Assembly: GCA_902800715.1 (NCBI GenBank)
Contig: CADCFN010000011.1
Location: 62,001 to 126,000, forward strand
From: an uncultured Bacteroidales bacterium
Lineage (GTDB): Bacteria > Bacteroidota > Bacteroidia > Bacteroidales > Muribaculaceae
Direction: 5' to 3'
Length of the DNA stretch: 64,000 nucleotides
Positions 34,200 through 42,782 of the stretch are shown here, piece by piece. The translations under genes and the position numbers were made by a program. Numbering within the stretch: position 1 is the stretch's first letter; each line of letters starts with the position of its first letter. The notes under the pieces were generated by a model. It did no database searches. It was not told where the DNA came from and saw only the letters and a program-made list of their open reading frames with translations.

Positions 34200-34665
34200 A
34201 AAATGTATGATTATTTACCAACAAATGATGATTTTTTTATCCACACTACCTTATAGGGATAGTCGAGCGCCCTATGCCTCTTCACTCCCAGCATTGAAAA
34301 ACAACTATTACAACAAACGACAGCTTTTTTTGCTGTCAAAGGTAAAAGCCCGCAAATTATTGAGGGAGGGGCGAAAGTGTTAATGGCGATTAACCGCTCT
34401 GAGATACAGAAACTTGCTGCTTGTGCAAACGCGGGAAAAAGGCATAGCGTAGTCATGGTTTAAAAAACCCACCGCTGTGGGCTGTCCTGAAACAACTGGA
34501 GAGGACATCTGTTTTTTCGTGTACAATACAAAGGCTTGCAACACCAGGACACACAACTTGGCTTCGCCAAATTGGAGTCAAGGGGGATTCTGATTGACAT
34601 TTGTTATGAAGTAGGAACAAAGTATAAAAAATCACAAAAATAGCAGATACTTATATAAATTCTTA
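34200..34665. other. Intergenic region with several hairpins, no convincing gene
   Basis: No supported coding region. Reading frames on both strands here are short and lack good starts or signals. Inverted repeats are dense: ATAGGG/CCCTAT near 34254-34275, GACAGC/GCTGTC (34319-34324 and 34332-34337, around a T tract), CCCAC/GTGGG (34468-34472 and 34477-34481), and TTGGC/GCCAA near 34559-34571. The clustering could mean a structured RNA or the remains of a decayed element. No known RNA (tmRNA, RNase P, 6S, SRP) was recognised. Confidence 0.35.
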
Positions 34666-34703
34666 TATCTTTGTAGAAAAGTATTATAAAAAAGTATTGT
34701 ATT

Positions 34704-35306
34704 ATGAAAACATTTGTCTTACTTCTCGTCTCATTTATGCCATTTGCTTTGTTTTCGCAAAGCAAACCCAGCAACGTGGATATTAAAAAGCCCATGCCCT
34801 CAAATATAGTTATTGCTCCTGAATCTTCTGAGAATGTACTTTCACAAAACACTCTTAATATAGAAGTACATTTAATAGATGAGAACAAGAGTAATGATCA
34901 ACTGTATTCTATCAGATTGTCCGGGTTTCGCGCCAGATCTGATAAAAGTAGAAGGTTGTTTTTGGTGGAAGCACAGCCCATTTTCCTGACATTAAGTAAT
35001 GGTAAAGTGTTGGAATTTAAAACTGTTGGCGCAGGCTTTAAAGAAGTCAACAATTCAGAATCCCACGGCATTGATGACGACCTCGTCTTTCAGGTTTCTC
35101 GTGAACAAATCAACGAAATCATACAAGGTAGAATTGTAAATGTACGTTTCGCGCTCAACGGTACAAGAATGATAGACTATATGGTCGAGAATAATCGTTT
35201 CTCCGAAGCCTTGAGCCAACAACTTGAAGTTCTTGATGGCAATGAAAATCCAATTTCTGGTGACATTGACCGATACCTTGTGCCACTACAAGTCGTCACC
35301 CCTTGA
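34704..35306 (+). CDS. Exported protein of unknown function, A+T-rich
   Basis: A 200-residue protein with a clean signal peptide (MKTFVLLLVSFMPFALFSQS). The mature part is beta-rich with charged turns (LYSIRLSGFRARSDKSRRLF, IIQGRIVNVRFALNGTRMID) and no recognised motif. Base composition is visibly more A+T-rich than in the flanking operons, and codon choice is looser, which suggests later acquisition. A TATCTTTG box lies at 34666-34673. A small membrane protein gene follows after about 120 bp; a shared role is possible but not shown. It probably acts in the periplasm. Confidence 0.6.
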   Translation: MKTFVLLLVSFMPFALFSQSKPSNVDIKKPMPSNIVIAPESSENVLSQNTLNIEVHLIDENKSNDQLYSIRLSGFRARSDKSRRLFLVEAQPIFLTLSNGKVLEFKTVGAGFKEVNNSESHGIDDDLVFQVSREQINEIIQGRIVNVRFALNGTRMIDYMVENNRFSEALSQQLEVLDGNENPISGDIDRYLVPLQVVTP

Positions 35307-35427
35307 AAGGTAACCGACCAAACCAGCTCTTGTTGACATCAATTATTTGTCAAATATATTGCATTTTATCCTGTTTGTTGTAATTATGTGGATTAGTATC
35401 ATTATTAACTTTTAAATTGTTGTGAAT

Positions 35428-35799
35428 ATGGATTTCTTTGCTGTCTTATTATCAATTATCTTATGGGGCATTTATCTTGCCGTTGCCTTTTTCGTAATTG
35501 TCTTGCTATACAAGTTATGGTTCATGTGCAATGACGTCAGCAGTATCAAGAAACAACTCGTCAAGAACTATGATATCGAAACCACTATTGAGTTCTTGCT
35601 GCGCATTGGGGAAAAAGAAAAAGCCAAGGAGTTGCTTCTCAACCGGATTCTTACCAATGAATCGATATTCAACCGTGAAGCCGAGATGACCCAGGATGAA
35701 AAAATCGAACACGTCTTCAGAGTCTATGAAGAGGAGCTAAAGAAACTCGGGTATGATGTTCCAGCGGCAACGCAAGGCAGAACGCCAACTGCAAACTAA
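35428..35799 (+). CDS. Small single-helix membrane protein, unknown function
   Basis: ATG 35428 gives 123 residues; an upstream in-frame GTG at 35422 is also possible. Residues about 1-30 form one hydrophobic helix (VLLSIILWGIYLAVAFFVIV); the rest is a charged, helical cytoplasmic domain with two helical stretches that look like a single TPR-like pair (IEFLLRIGEKEKAKELLLNR). The tail is Thr/Ala-rich. No named family is recognised. Composition resembles the preceding orphan gene. A role as a membrane-tethered adaptor is possible, but nothing proves it. Confidence 0.6.
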   Translation: MDFFAVLLSIILWGIYLAVAFFVIVLLYKLWFMCNDVSSIKKQLVKNYDIETTIEFLLRIGEKEKAKELLLNRILTNESIFNREAEMTQDEKIEHVFRVYEEELKKLGYDVPAATQGRTPTAN

Positions 35800-36077
35800 G
35801 GAACAAGAAACCTTTTCATTTCCATTAGCTTGTCCGGTAAACACATCGAAGATGTCGTCGAGAGTGTGCCAAAACCAAAGTCCGTGGTATTGATACACTT
35901 TCCCAAGATCTGTTGCTTTCTACTCACCACGTCACAAGTACCTTCGGCACTTGCGCCATGGTGTTAATTCAAGTCAAGGCCGCTGGCCTTGTGCTGGCCT
36001 TCGACCTGCTCAAACGCACTTGAAACTCACGGCGTGTCCCAATGCAGAAACATGAAAACTGAATCATCTGAATAAGA
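35800..36077. other. Intergenic region, no gene recognised
   Basis: No reading frame here has a plausible start, length or motif. A small inverted repeat CAAGGCC/GGCCTTG lies near 35966-35982. Broken frames on both strands suggest that a former gene may have decayed, but I cannot name it. Confidence 0.4.
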
Positions 36078-36116
36078 GCAAGGCGGCTGGATCCTTATGG
36101 CATCCAGCCGCCTTGC
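36078..36116. terminator. Long GC-rich hairpin
   Basis: GCAAGGCGGCTGGAT (36078-36092) pairs perfectly with ATCCAGCCGCCTTGC (36102-36116). It has no T tract on either side but sits between the orphan genes (+) and hppA (-), so a bidirectional stop is likely. Confidence 0.6.
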
Positions 36117-36163
36117 GTATTGACGGGGACTCGCAATTAAGCCCTTGATGGGTTCTCTTTTGG

Positions 36164-36185
36164 GAGACGCAAGATTTTGCGTCTC
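36164..36185 (-). terminator. Hairpin after hppA (possible dispersed palindrome)
   Basis: GAGACGCAA (36164-36172) pairs with TTGCGTCTC (36177-36185) around a four-base loop, 10 bp after the hppA stop. The sequence looks like the short dispersed palindromes seen in Bacteroidales genomes. Confidence 0.55.
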
Positions 36186-36194
36186 TACAATTGA

Positions 36195-37835
36195 TTACTT
36201 CTTCTTGTTGTAGGCGTTGATGATGTTGTCGATGGTGTCATCGATGCGCATGCGGTAGAACGAGCGCCAAACGAAGAAGATGGCAACCAGAACGAAGATG
36301 ATACCTACCCAAGGAGCAAACTCACGGAAGTTCTCGCTGATAGCCATTTCCATGGCGAGCAGACCGAACAGGGTGGTGAACTTGATGATGGGGTTCAGGG
36401 AAACTGAAGAAGTGTCCTTGAAGGGGTCACCCACGGTGTCACCGACAACCGACGCGTCGTGCAGGTCGGTACCCTTGAGGTCGAGGTCAACCTCAACCAC
36501 CTTCTTACTGTTGTCCCAGCTACCACCGGCGTTTGCCATGAATACGGCCTGGAACAGACCGAACAGGGCAATCGAGATGAGGTAGGACACGAACAGCGAA
36601 ACGGCATTGTTGCCACCAACGCTACCCGGCGATGCCAAGCAAGCAAAACCGAGGGCGAAGAAGAAGATGGCCAGGAAGATGTTGAACATACCCTTCTGGG
36701 CATACTGGGTGCAAATCTTCACCACCTCGACTGACGACTTGGTGTCGGCCTTCTTGGGGGCATTGGGATCGAGCTTGATGTGGTCCTTGATGAAGGCTAC
36801 GGCACGGTTGGCGCCCACGGTAACGGCCTGGGTCGAAGCACCGGTGAACCAGTAGATAACACAGCCACCCAGCAGGAAGCCGATGATGGTGTAAGGATTG
36901 AGCAGGTTCAGCAGAGCAGCGGGATCGACACCGAGGGTCTTTTGGATCACGAGGATGATTGAGAAAATCATCGTGGTAGCACCAACGACAGCGGTACCGA
37001 TGAGCACGGGCTTAGCAGTTGCCTTAAAGGTGTTGCCGGCACCGTCGTTCTCCTCGAGGTAGTGCTTTGACTTCTCCCAGTCGGGCTTGAAGCCGAAATC
37101 GCGCTCGATTTCCTCGTCCTTGTTGGGCACTTCCTCGATGAGGGAGAGCTCATAGACGCTCTGGGCGTTGTCGGTCACGGGGCCGTAGCTGTCCACAGCG
37201 ATGGTAACAGGACCCATACCCAGCATACCGAATGCCACCAGACCAAAGGCGAAGATGGCGGGATAGGACATGAGCGCCTCAGGAATATCGATAGAGAAGG
37301 CATAGCCGACAAACATCAGCAGCACGAATGCCAAACCGGTCCAGAAGCCCGAGAAGTTACCTGCCACAAAACCACTGAGGATGTTCAGTGAGGCACCACC
37401 ATGGTGAGAAGCCTTCACTACCTCCATAACATGGCCGCTCTTGGGCGAGGTGAAAATCTTGGTAATCTCGGGGATAAGGGCTGCGCCCAGGGTACCCATC
37501 GAGATGATGCTTGCCAATTGCCACCACAGGTTGGGCTGTCCATCAATATTGCCCAGCTGCATGTAGGAAACAATATAGGTCACAGCGATACTGAGCACGC
37601 TGGCAAACCAAACGAGTGAGGTAAGGGGTTTCTCGAAGTCGAGGCTGTCCTTGCCGGCATATTTAGCCTTGCAGTAGGCCTTGTTCACCCAGTAAGCCAC
37701 CACGCTGGTGATGACCATGAGAATACGCATCGAGAAAATCCACACGAGCAGGTTCTTCTGCATCTCGGGATCCTTGACGGCGAGCAGGATGAACGATACC
37801 AGAGCGACACCGGTCACACCATAGGTCTCAAAACC
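36195..37835 (-). pseudogene. hppA: Membrane pyrophosphatase hppA, 3' part (frame broken)
   Basis: The C-terminal two thirds of an ion-pumping membrane pyrophosphatase: about 540 residues with some eleven membrane helices. Homology starts at GFETYGVTGVALVSFILLAV, immediately after the junction at 37835/37836, but the frame differs from the upstream part. The only start codon for a separate product is an internal GTG at 37817, which is really a Val of the family sequence. Conserved distal motifs such as DSYGPVTDNAQSVYEL and the last cytoplasmic loops (NNAVSLFVSYLISIALFG) are intact. Without the missing loop the protein cannot bind Mg-pyrophosphate normally. An assembly error is a real alternative to a true mutation. 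Confidence 0.8.
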
Positions 37836-38575
37836 GCAATCACACCAGGGTTGCGGGGGTCGTCCTCACCAATCTTGAAGACCACCTTCATCAGGTCACT
37901 GCCGATGTCGGCAATCTTGGTGAAGATACCACCGGCGATACGCAGGGCACTGGCACCGAGGCTTTCACCAATGGCGAAGCCAATGAGGCAGACACCAGCC
38001 AAATGCACGGGGACAAAGAGCAGGATAATCAGCATGATAATCAGCTCAACGCACACCAGCATCACACCGATGCTCATACCCGCATTCAAGGGGATGTTGA
38101 GCAGGCGCAGCGGGTCACGGCGCAACGAAGCGAAGGCCATGCGTGCGTTAGCATAGGTGTTCATGCGGATACCATAGGCAGCCACGGCGTAAGAGCCGAG
38201 CATACCGATTACCGTCGATAACAGGATGATGAGCACCTCACCCACCGACATGTGGCTAAGCCCACCAAAGTAGAAGGCAACCACCACACCGATGAAGACA
38301 AACAGGATGGCCAGGAAACGGCCCTGCTGCTTGAGGTAGGTCGAGCAAGTTTTGTAGATGACCTCACCAATCTCGCGCATGGCGGGATGAACGGGCAGAC
38401 TCTTGGTCTTCATGAAATGATAGACACCGAACAGCATTCCCAGCACGCACACCAGGAAACCCCAGTGCAGGAAACTGATTTCATGCAACGACTGTGGCAT
38501 CACCAAGTCGGCTTCACTGGCATGCAGCCCCAGGCTAGAGGCCAAAGCCAGCAGGAAAATAAGGGATTTCTTCAT
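37836..38575 (-). pseudogene. hppA: Membrane pyrophosphatase hppA, 5' part (frame broken)
   Basis: The N-terminal part of HppA: a signal-like start (MKKSLIFLLALASSLGLHAS), then membrane helices and the first catalytic loop FTKIADIGSDLMKVVFKIGE followed by DDPRNPGVIA. In intact relatives the next 16 residues are an Asp-rich loop (pattern DNxGDNxGDxAGxxAD) that holds Mg2+ and pyrophosphate. Here the sequence jumps from IA straight to the GFETYG segment in another frame and stops after a few wrong residues at 37814. The observed bases fit loss of 49 bp (16 codons plus one base). A TATCTTTG box on the minus strand (38665-38672) may be the promoter. Confidence 0.8.
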
Positions 38576-38766
38576 AGATTTTTTAAAAACTGTTTTTATG
38601 ATAATTATTAATAATTTCGGGTTTTCATGACACTTTTGGGAGCTCGTCCCCCAAAAATCGCCCGCAAAGATACTACCATTTTTTTTAATAGGTGTTATAA
38701 TATTGAGAAATTAACACTATCACAACGAAAAAAATCTTTTTCACGTCGCAAAAAAGGCCAAAAAGA

Positions 38767-38823
38767 TGGCAAAAAAATCGGATTTTATCATTTTTTGGTG
38801 ACAAAATGCCGATTCTTTTGCCA
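38767..38823 (-). terminator. Long A+T-rich stem-loop after the DUF2461 gene
   Basis: TGGCAAAAAAATCGG (38767-38781) pairs with CCGATTCTTTTGCCA (38809-38823) with one mismatch, and an inner ATTTT/AAAAT pair extends the structure. On the minus strand further T tracts follow. It lies about 47 bp after the DUF2461 stop. The rest of the 294-bp gap (38576-38869) is A+T-rich leader of hppA. Confidence 0.55.
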
Positions 38824-38869
38824 AAATGGTGGCAAATTCCCAAATTACGATTTGTTACTTTAGCAACCT

Positions 38870-39535
38870 TTATTCAAACACATAATTAAGGAAATCATGC
38901 AATGGCTTGAGAGGTTGTAAGTCGCTGGCAACACGCTCGACCCAGTCCTCGCAATCAAAGTAATCATCCTGAATGTTCATGACCAGCAGATATTCCTTCA
39001 TCTTAAGGTATTTTTCCATGGGGTGGTCCTTAGGATAGCCCTTGGGCATCGTCTTGAGAGACCTTGACATCCACTGGTAACGCGACGTGACAGCAGGATT
39101 ATTGATGATGGCAAGAAACTCGTCGGGCTCGGCGTCGATGAGGCTGCGCAACTGGTCCAGAATCGGTTTCTCGGGCCACCAGATGCCGCCGCACAGCATT
39201 ATTTCCTCGACACCGAAGTGAACATAGTAGCAAGACTGCACCGTGTGGCGCCCGCCCTTGCCGATAACCCCTGAGAAATAGTTCTTATAGGGTCGCTTGT
39301 CATGTGAGAAGCGGATGTCGCGATAGATGCGGTAAACACTGTCCTTGACGTTGAGTCCTCGCGCCTGGGGGTCAAAATCGGCTACTAAGCCGATGAGGCG
39401 TTGCATATCCTGTTCCCAAGGTGCGCGCAGGGCATCATACTGGTCCTTGTGGGCTTTGAACCATGTGCGGTCGTTATTGATAGCGAGTTGGCGCAGGAAC
39501 GCCAATACCTCGTGCATATTGCTGGCTGATTTCAT
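38870..39535 (-). CDS. DUF2461 / TIGR02453 family protein
   Basis: ATG 39535 gives a 221-residue protein; the further upstream frame is A+T-rich promoter DNA. It matches DUF2461 (TIGR02453): LAFLRQLAINNDRTWFKAHK at the start, SVYRIYRDIRFSHDKRPYKN in the middle and GGIWWPEKPILDQLRSLIDA later. The family is widespread in bacteria and fungi and has no established activity. It is soluble, without signal peptide. It diverges from the TetR gene with two promoters in about 70 bp; whether the TetR protein also controls it is open. Confidence 0.85.
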   Translation of the reverse strand: MKSASNMHEVLAFLRQLAINNDRTWFKAHKDQYDALRAPWEQDMQRLIGLVADFDPQARGLNVKDSVYRIYRDIRFSHDKRPYKNYFSGVIGKGGRHTVQSCYYVHFGVEEIMLCGGIWWPEKPILDQLRSLIDAEPDEFLAIINNPAVTSRYQWMSRSLKTMPKGYPKDHPMEKYLKMKEYLLVMNIQDDYFDCEDWVERVASDLQPLKPLHDFLNYVFE

Positions 39536-39568
39536 ATCTTTAATGTAGTTATCGTTACTTTTGATATG

Positions 39569-39599
39569 CAAAAGTAAGCAAAAAGGGCAATAAAACCAA
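39569..39599 (-). promoter_or_regulatory. Promoter of the DUF2461 gene
   Basis: On the minus strand TTG (39597-39599) and TACTTTTG (39569-39576) are 20 bp apart. The -33 box ends two bases from the candidate TetR operator. Confidence 0.55.
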
Positions 39600-39600
39600 G

Positions 39601-39626
39601 AAAACTTTTGGAGTTTTAAAAGTTTT
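39601..39626. promoter_or_regulatory. Candidate operator of the TetR-family repressor
   Basis: An inverted repeat AAAACTTTT (39601-39609) and AAAAGTTTT (39618-39626), centre to centre 17 bp, overlaps the -33 box of the tetR/efflux promoter and lies next to the divergent promoter. TetR repressors commonly bind such palindromes in their own promoter region. Confidence 0.5.
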
Positions 39627-39637
39627 CTGTAATTTTG
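39607..39637 (+). promoter_or_regulatory. Promoter of the tetR-efflux operon
   Basis: TTTG (39607-39610) and TAATTTTG (39630-39637) are 19 bp apart. The leader to ATG 39675 is about 30 nt. Confidence 0.65.
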
Positions 39638-39674
39638 CACCCACAAAAAATAATAGAATTACTAAGCATCAATC

Positions 39675-40289
39675 ATGGACACAAGAGAACGTATCGTGGC
39701 AGAATGCAGCCGGATGCTCATGAGTGTTGGTCCCACATCGATGACAATGGACGATGTGGCGCGCGCTTGCGGCATCTCTAAACGAACTCTATATGAGACC
39801 TTTCCCGACAAACGTACGCTTATCGGGGAGTGCATTCACCGCGAGCATGAGTTGAAGAACGCTGCGATGAAAGAGATTTTCAGCACCTCGGACAACTGCT
39901 TTGAAGCAATGTACCGGGTGTACCAGCGTGCCCGCAAGATGTATGAGTCAACCTCTGTGGCTTTTATCAATGATATCAAGCGGTTGTATCCCGACATCTT
40001 TGAGAAACATGTCGAGAACGAGAAGACAGTGATAGCCGGCATCGCGTCGGTGCTGCGTCAAGCGCAAGACGAGGGGCTGGTGATTAAGCGCATCAACCCT
40101 GAGATTGCAGCCTACCTGTTCTCACAGTCGATGCGTGCACTGCACGAGAATTCCAACGGTGCCAAATACGGCTTCAAGGAGGAGGACATGTTTGACCACG
40201 TGTTCATCAGTTTCCTGCGCGGCGTGGCGACCATCAAGGGCATCGAGATGATTGAATACCTTGAGAACCAACAACAGCAAAATCAATAA
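39675..40289 (+). CDS. TetR/AcrR family transcriptional regulator
   Basis: A 204-residue regulator. Residues about 1-55 hold the TetR helix-turn-helix: TRERIVAECSRMLMSVGPTS, then MDDVARACGISKRTLYETFP, the textbook recognition-helix sequence. The C-terminal about 150 residues are a variable all-helical ligand and dimer domain. As the first gene of the RND efflux operon (14 bp before the TolC gene) it is probably its own repressor and that of the pump, released by a pump substrate. The ligand is unknown. Confidence 0.92.
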   Translation: MDTRERIVAECSRMLMSVGPTSMTMDDVARACGISKRTLYETFPDKRTLIGECIHREHELKNAAMKEIFSTSDNCFEAMYRVYQRARKMYESTSVAFINDIKRLYPDIFEKHVENEKTVIAGIASVLRQAQDEGLVIKRINPEIAAYLFSQSMRALHENSNGAKYGFKEEDMFDHVFISFLRGVATIKGIEMIEYLENQQQQNQ

Positions 40290-40303
40290 AACTACATAAT
40301 ACA

Positions 40304-41644
40304 ATGTTCAACAAAAAGTTATTCTACATTATTCTTTTCTTGTTAACAGGCGGTGTCCTGGGAGCCCAGGCACAACTGGTGCTGTCGCTCGACGAGTGCA
40401 TCCGCATCGCCCTTAACGAGAATCCCACCATTAAGGTGCAGGAAATGGAGATTACGCGCGTGGACTACAGCCACAAGGAGGCCCTTGGGCAACTGCTCCC
40501 CACCGTTAATCTGGCAGGACAGTATCAACGCAACCTGTCGTTGCAGACGATGTACATGGACACCGAGGCTGGAACAATGGCCATCAAGATGGGTAGCGAC
40601 AACACCCATGCCGCTGGTTTCCAGGCGTCAATTCCCCTTGTAGTGCCCCAGCTATGGAAGTCTATCAAGCTGAGCGAAAACCAGATTCTGCAGAACGTGG
40701 AGAAGGCCCGCGCCAACAAGTTGTCGCTGGTCAACCAAGTGGAAAAAGCCTACTACGCATTATTGCTTGCTCAAGACAGCAAGCGCGTCATCGAGGAAAA
40801 TCACGCCACTGCCAAGTTGAATGCAGAAATCTTCCAGAAGAAGTATGAGCTGGGCGCAGCATCAGAATATGACGTGCTGCGTGCCAACGTCGCCGTGACC
40901 AATCTGGAGCCCTCAATTCTCGAGGCCGAGAACTCCATCACCGCCCTGTTGCTCCAGTTGAAGGTGCTCATGGGAATGGACGTGCGTACCGAGATTGCAC
41001 CGAGCCAGCAGTTGGACGACTTCAGGGGCGAGATGTATGCCCGCGCAATGAACAACACCCTGGGTGCTGACACCACGCTTGCCAACAACACCAGCCTCAA
41101 GTCGATGGACCTGCAGACCGACTACCTGAAGAAAGCGCTCGCCGTGCAGAAGATGGCTTGGTACCCCACCCTGACGGGAAGCGCCAGCGTGATGTGGCAC
41201 TCGATGAATAACGGCAGCCCCTTCAGCGGTCTGCGCTGGAGCCGCGCCTCTAATGTGGGCTTGACGCTTGCCTTCCCCATCTTCCAGGGCGGACAGCGCT
41301 ACTACAAGCAGAAACAGGCCCAAATCGCCGTTGATGAAATGAAATGGCAGCGCGAGAACCTGGAGCGCAGCCTGCACATGCAAGTAGAGACCCAGAACAA
41401 TGTTATCGCCAAGAACCTCAAGCAGATAGAGAGCAACGAGGCTGGCGTGACTATGGCCGAAAAAGCCAACGACATCATGCAGAAGAGCTTCAAAATCGGT
41501 GCCGCCTCATTTATTCAGCTGCGCGATACCGAGGATGCTCTGATGGCAGCCCGCCTGGCCTACTTCCAGGCTATCTATAACTATCTGGTAGCCGAGAGCG
41601 ACCTGGAGTTTGTACTGGGCAATACGCACTATGTCAGGAATTAA
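40304..41644 (+). CDS. TolC-family outer membrane efflux channel
   Basis: A 446-residue outer membrane factor with a signal peptide (MFNKKLFYIILFLLTGGVLG, then AQAQ). LSLDECIRIALNENPTIKVQ starts the first outer membrane efflux repeat (PF02321), and the second half carries the matching repeat with long coiled-coil helices (LLQLKVLMG, LERSLHMQVETQNNV). TolC proteins form a trimeric tunnel that connects the inner-membrane pump to the outside. It is followed after 38 bp by the periplasmic adaptor gene. Assignment within the RND pump is clear from context. Confidence 0.92.
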   Translation: MFNKKLFYIILFLLTGGVLGAQAQLVLSLDECIRIALNENPTIKVQEMEITRVDYSHKEALGQLLPTVNLAGQYQRNLSLQTMYMDTEAGTMAIKMGSDNTHAAGFQASIPLVVPQLWKSIKLSENQILQNVEKARANKLSLVNQVEKAYYALLLAQDSKRVIEENHATAKLNAEIFQKKYELGAASEYDVLRANVAVTNLEPSILEAENSITALLLQLKVLMGMDVRTEIAPSQQLDDFRGEMYARAMNNTLGADTTLANNTSLKSMDLQTDYLKKALAVQKMAWYPTLTGSASVMWHSMNNGSPFSGLRWSRASNVGLTLAFPIFQGGQRYYKQKQAQIAVDEMKWQRENLERSLHMQVETQNNVIAKNLKQIESNEAGVTMAEKANDIMQKSFKIGAASFIQLRDTEDALMAARLAYFQAIYNYLVAESDLEFVLGNTHYVRN

Positions 41645-41682
41645 GAGTTAGAAATTAACATCAACAACATATCAAAAAAGCA

Positions 41683-42696
41683 ATGAAAACAAAGAAATTT
41701 TTACCGATTGTGATGCTCATGCTGGTGCTGGCATCATGTTCCAGCAAAGACGACAAAAAGGCAACCCAAGTGAAAGAAGAGCTGCCTGTTGTCGAGGTAG
41801 TGACCATCGGTGAGGAAGCAGTCAAACAGACGAGCGAGTACACCGGCACCGTCGAAGCGTTCAAGACCAACAACATCTCGTCGAACAGCGGTGCGCGCAT
41901 CAAACGCATCCTGGTGGACGTGGGTTCACGCGTGGCCCGTGGCCAGCGCCTTGTCATCCTTGACGATGTGAACATCGCCCAGCAGCAGATTGCCCTTGCC
42001 AACACGAAGCGTGAATTGGACCGCGCCCGTGAGCTGGTAAAAATCGGTGGCGGCACACAACAGACAGTGGACCAGCTGCAAGCTCAGTACGATGCCACGG
42101 CACGCGCCATCCGCACCATGCAGGAGAACACGGTGCTCACCTCTCCCGTGAGCGGCGTGGTGACCGCCAAGAATTATGACGCCGGTGACCTGCCCGCAGG
42201 ACTTCCCGTGCTCACCATCGAGCAGCAGCAGCCGCTCAAGGTCATCGTCAACGTGAACGAGAGCGAGTATCCCCACGTGAAACGCGGCATGCCTGTGGTT
42301 GTGAAATTCGATACCTATGGCGACGAGACATTCCAGGGTCAGGTTTACCTGATTCACCCCACTGTTGACGCCACAAGCCGCACGTTCCAGGTCGAGGTCG
42401 CCATCACCAACCGCAACGACAAGGTGCGTACCGGTATGTTTGCCCGCGTGAACTTCAACTACGGCACGACTCACAGCGTTGTCGTTCCTGACCGCGCCGT
42501 GCAGAAGCAGGTGGGTTCGGGCGTGCGCTACGTCTGGGTTTACCAGGGTGGTGAAGTCGAACTGCGCGAGGTGGAACTGGGTCAGCGTCTGGAGGACCGT
42601 TACGAAATCAAGGGCGGTCTGGTGCCTGGCACACAGGTTGTTATCGCAGGAGCCTCACGTCTGCAGGACGGAGCCAAAGTTCAACTCAAGAAGTAA
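41683..42696 (+). CDS. RND efflux periplasmic adaptor (AcrA/MexA type), lipoprotein
   Basis: A 337-residue membrane fusion protein. The lipobox VLASCSS (Cys about 19) anchors it in the inner membrane. The usual hairpin, lipoyl and beta-barrel domains are present: TSEYTGTVEAFKTNNISSN, then GARIKRILVDVGSRVARGQ (lipoyl half), a coiled-coil hairpin with LVKIGGGTQQTVDQLQAQYD, then NTVLTSPVSGVVTAKNYDAG (second lipoyl half) and the membrane-proximal domain with VYQGGEVELREVELGQRL. It joins TolC to the RND permease. A perfect hairpin lies between this gene and the permease gene. Confidence 0.93.
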   Translation: MKTKKFLPIVMLMLVLASCSSKDDKKATQVKEELPVVEVVTIGEEAVKQTSEYTGTVEAFKTNNISSNSGARIKRILVDVGSRVARGQRLVILDDVNIAQQQIALANTKRELDRARELVKIGGGTQQTVDQLQAQYDATARAIRTMQENTVLTSPVSGVVTAKNYDAGDLPAGLPVLTIEQQQPLKVIVNVNESEYPHVKRGMPVVVKFDTYGDETFQGQVYLIHPTVDATSRTFQVEVAITNRNDKVRTGMFARVNFNYGTTHSVVVPDRAVQKQVGSGVRYVWVYQGGEVELREVELGQRLEDRYEIKGGLVPGTQVVIAGASRLQDGAKVQLKK

Positions 42697-42700
42697 AATT

Positions 42701-42728
42701 CAAGGTTCGCAACTGATTGCGAACCTTG
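42701..42728 (+). terminator. Hairpin between adaptor and RND genes (attenuator-like)
   Basis: CAAGGTTCGCAA (42701-42712) pairs perfectly with TTGCGAACCTTG (42717-42728) around CTGA, four bases after the adaptor stop. There is no T tract, so partial termination or mRNA end protection is more likely than a full stop. Confidence 0.5.
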
Positions 42729-42730
42729 AG

Positions 42731-42758
42731 GTTTAGAGTTTAGTGTTTAGAGTTTAGA
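42731..42758 (+). repeat. 7-bp tandem array before the RND gene
   Basis: Four contiguous 7-bp units GTTTAGA, GTTTAGT, GTTTAGA, GTTTAGA in the 86-bp gap between adaptor and permease genes, 25 bp before the start codon at 42783. Confidence 0.85.
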
Positions 42759-42782
42759 GAGACTAAACATATAGATTTAATT

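Noticed and set aside
34211-34456. Minus-strand frame of 81 codons in the gap after the ferredoxin operon promoter
   Set aside because: Cys-rich and without domain. It overlaps several hairpins, and the other strand is equally open over part of it, so coding is not supported.
35800-36077. IS or transposase remnant
   Set aside because: I translated the frames in both directions and saw stops but no transposase motif or terminal repeats, so it was left as an unassigned gap.
36195-38575. Two overlapping hppA frames read as two coupled genes
   Set aside because: The overlap at 37814-37817 looks like coupling, but the family comparison shows a missing 16-residue loop at the junction and an internal Val codon used as start, so a broken gene fits better.
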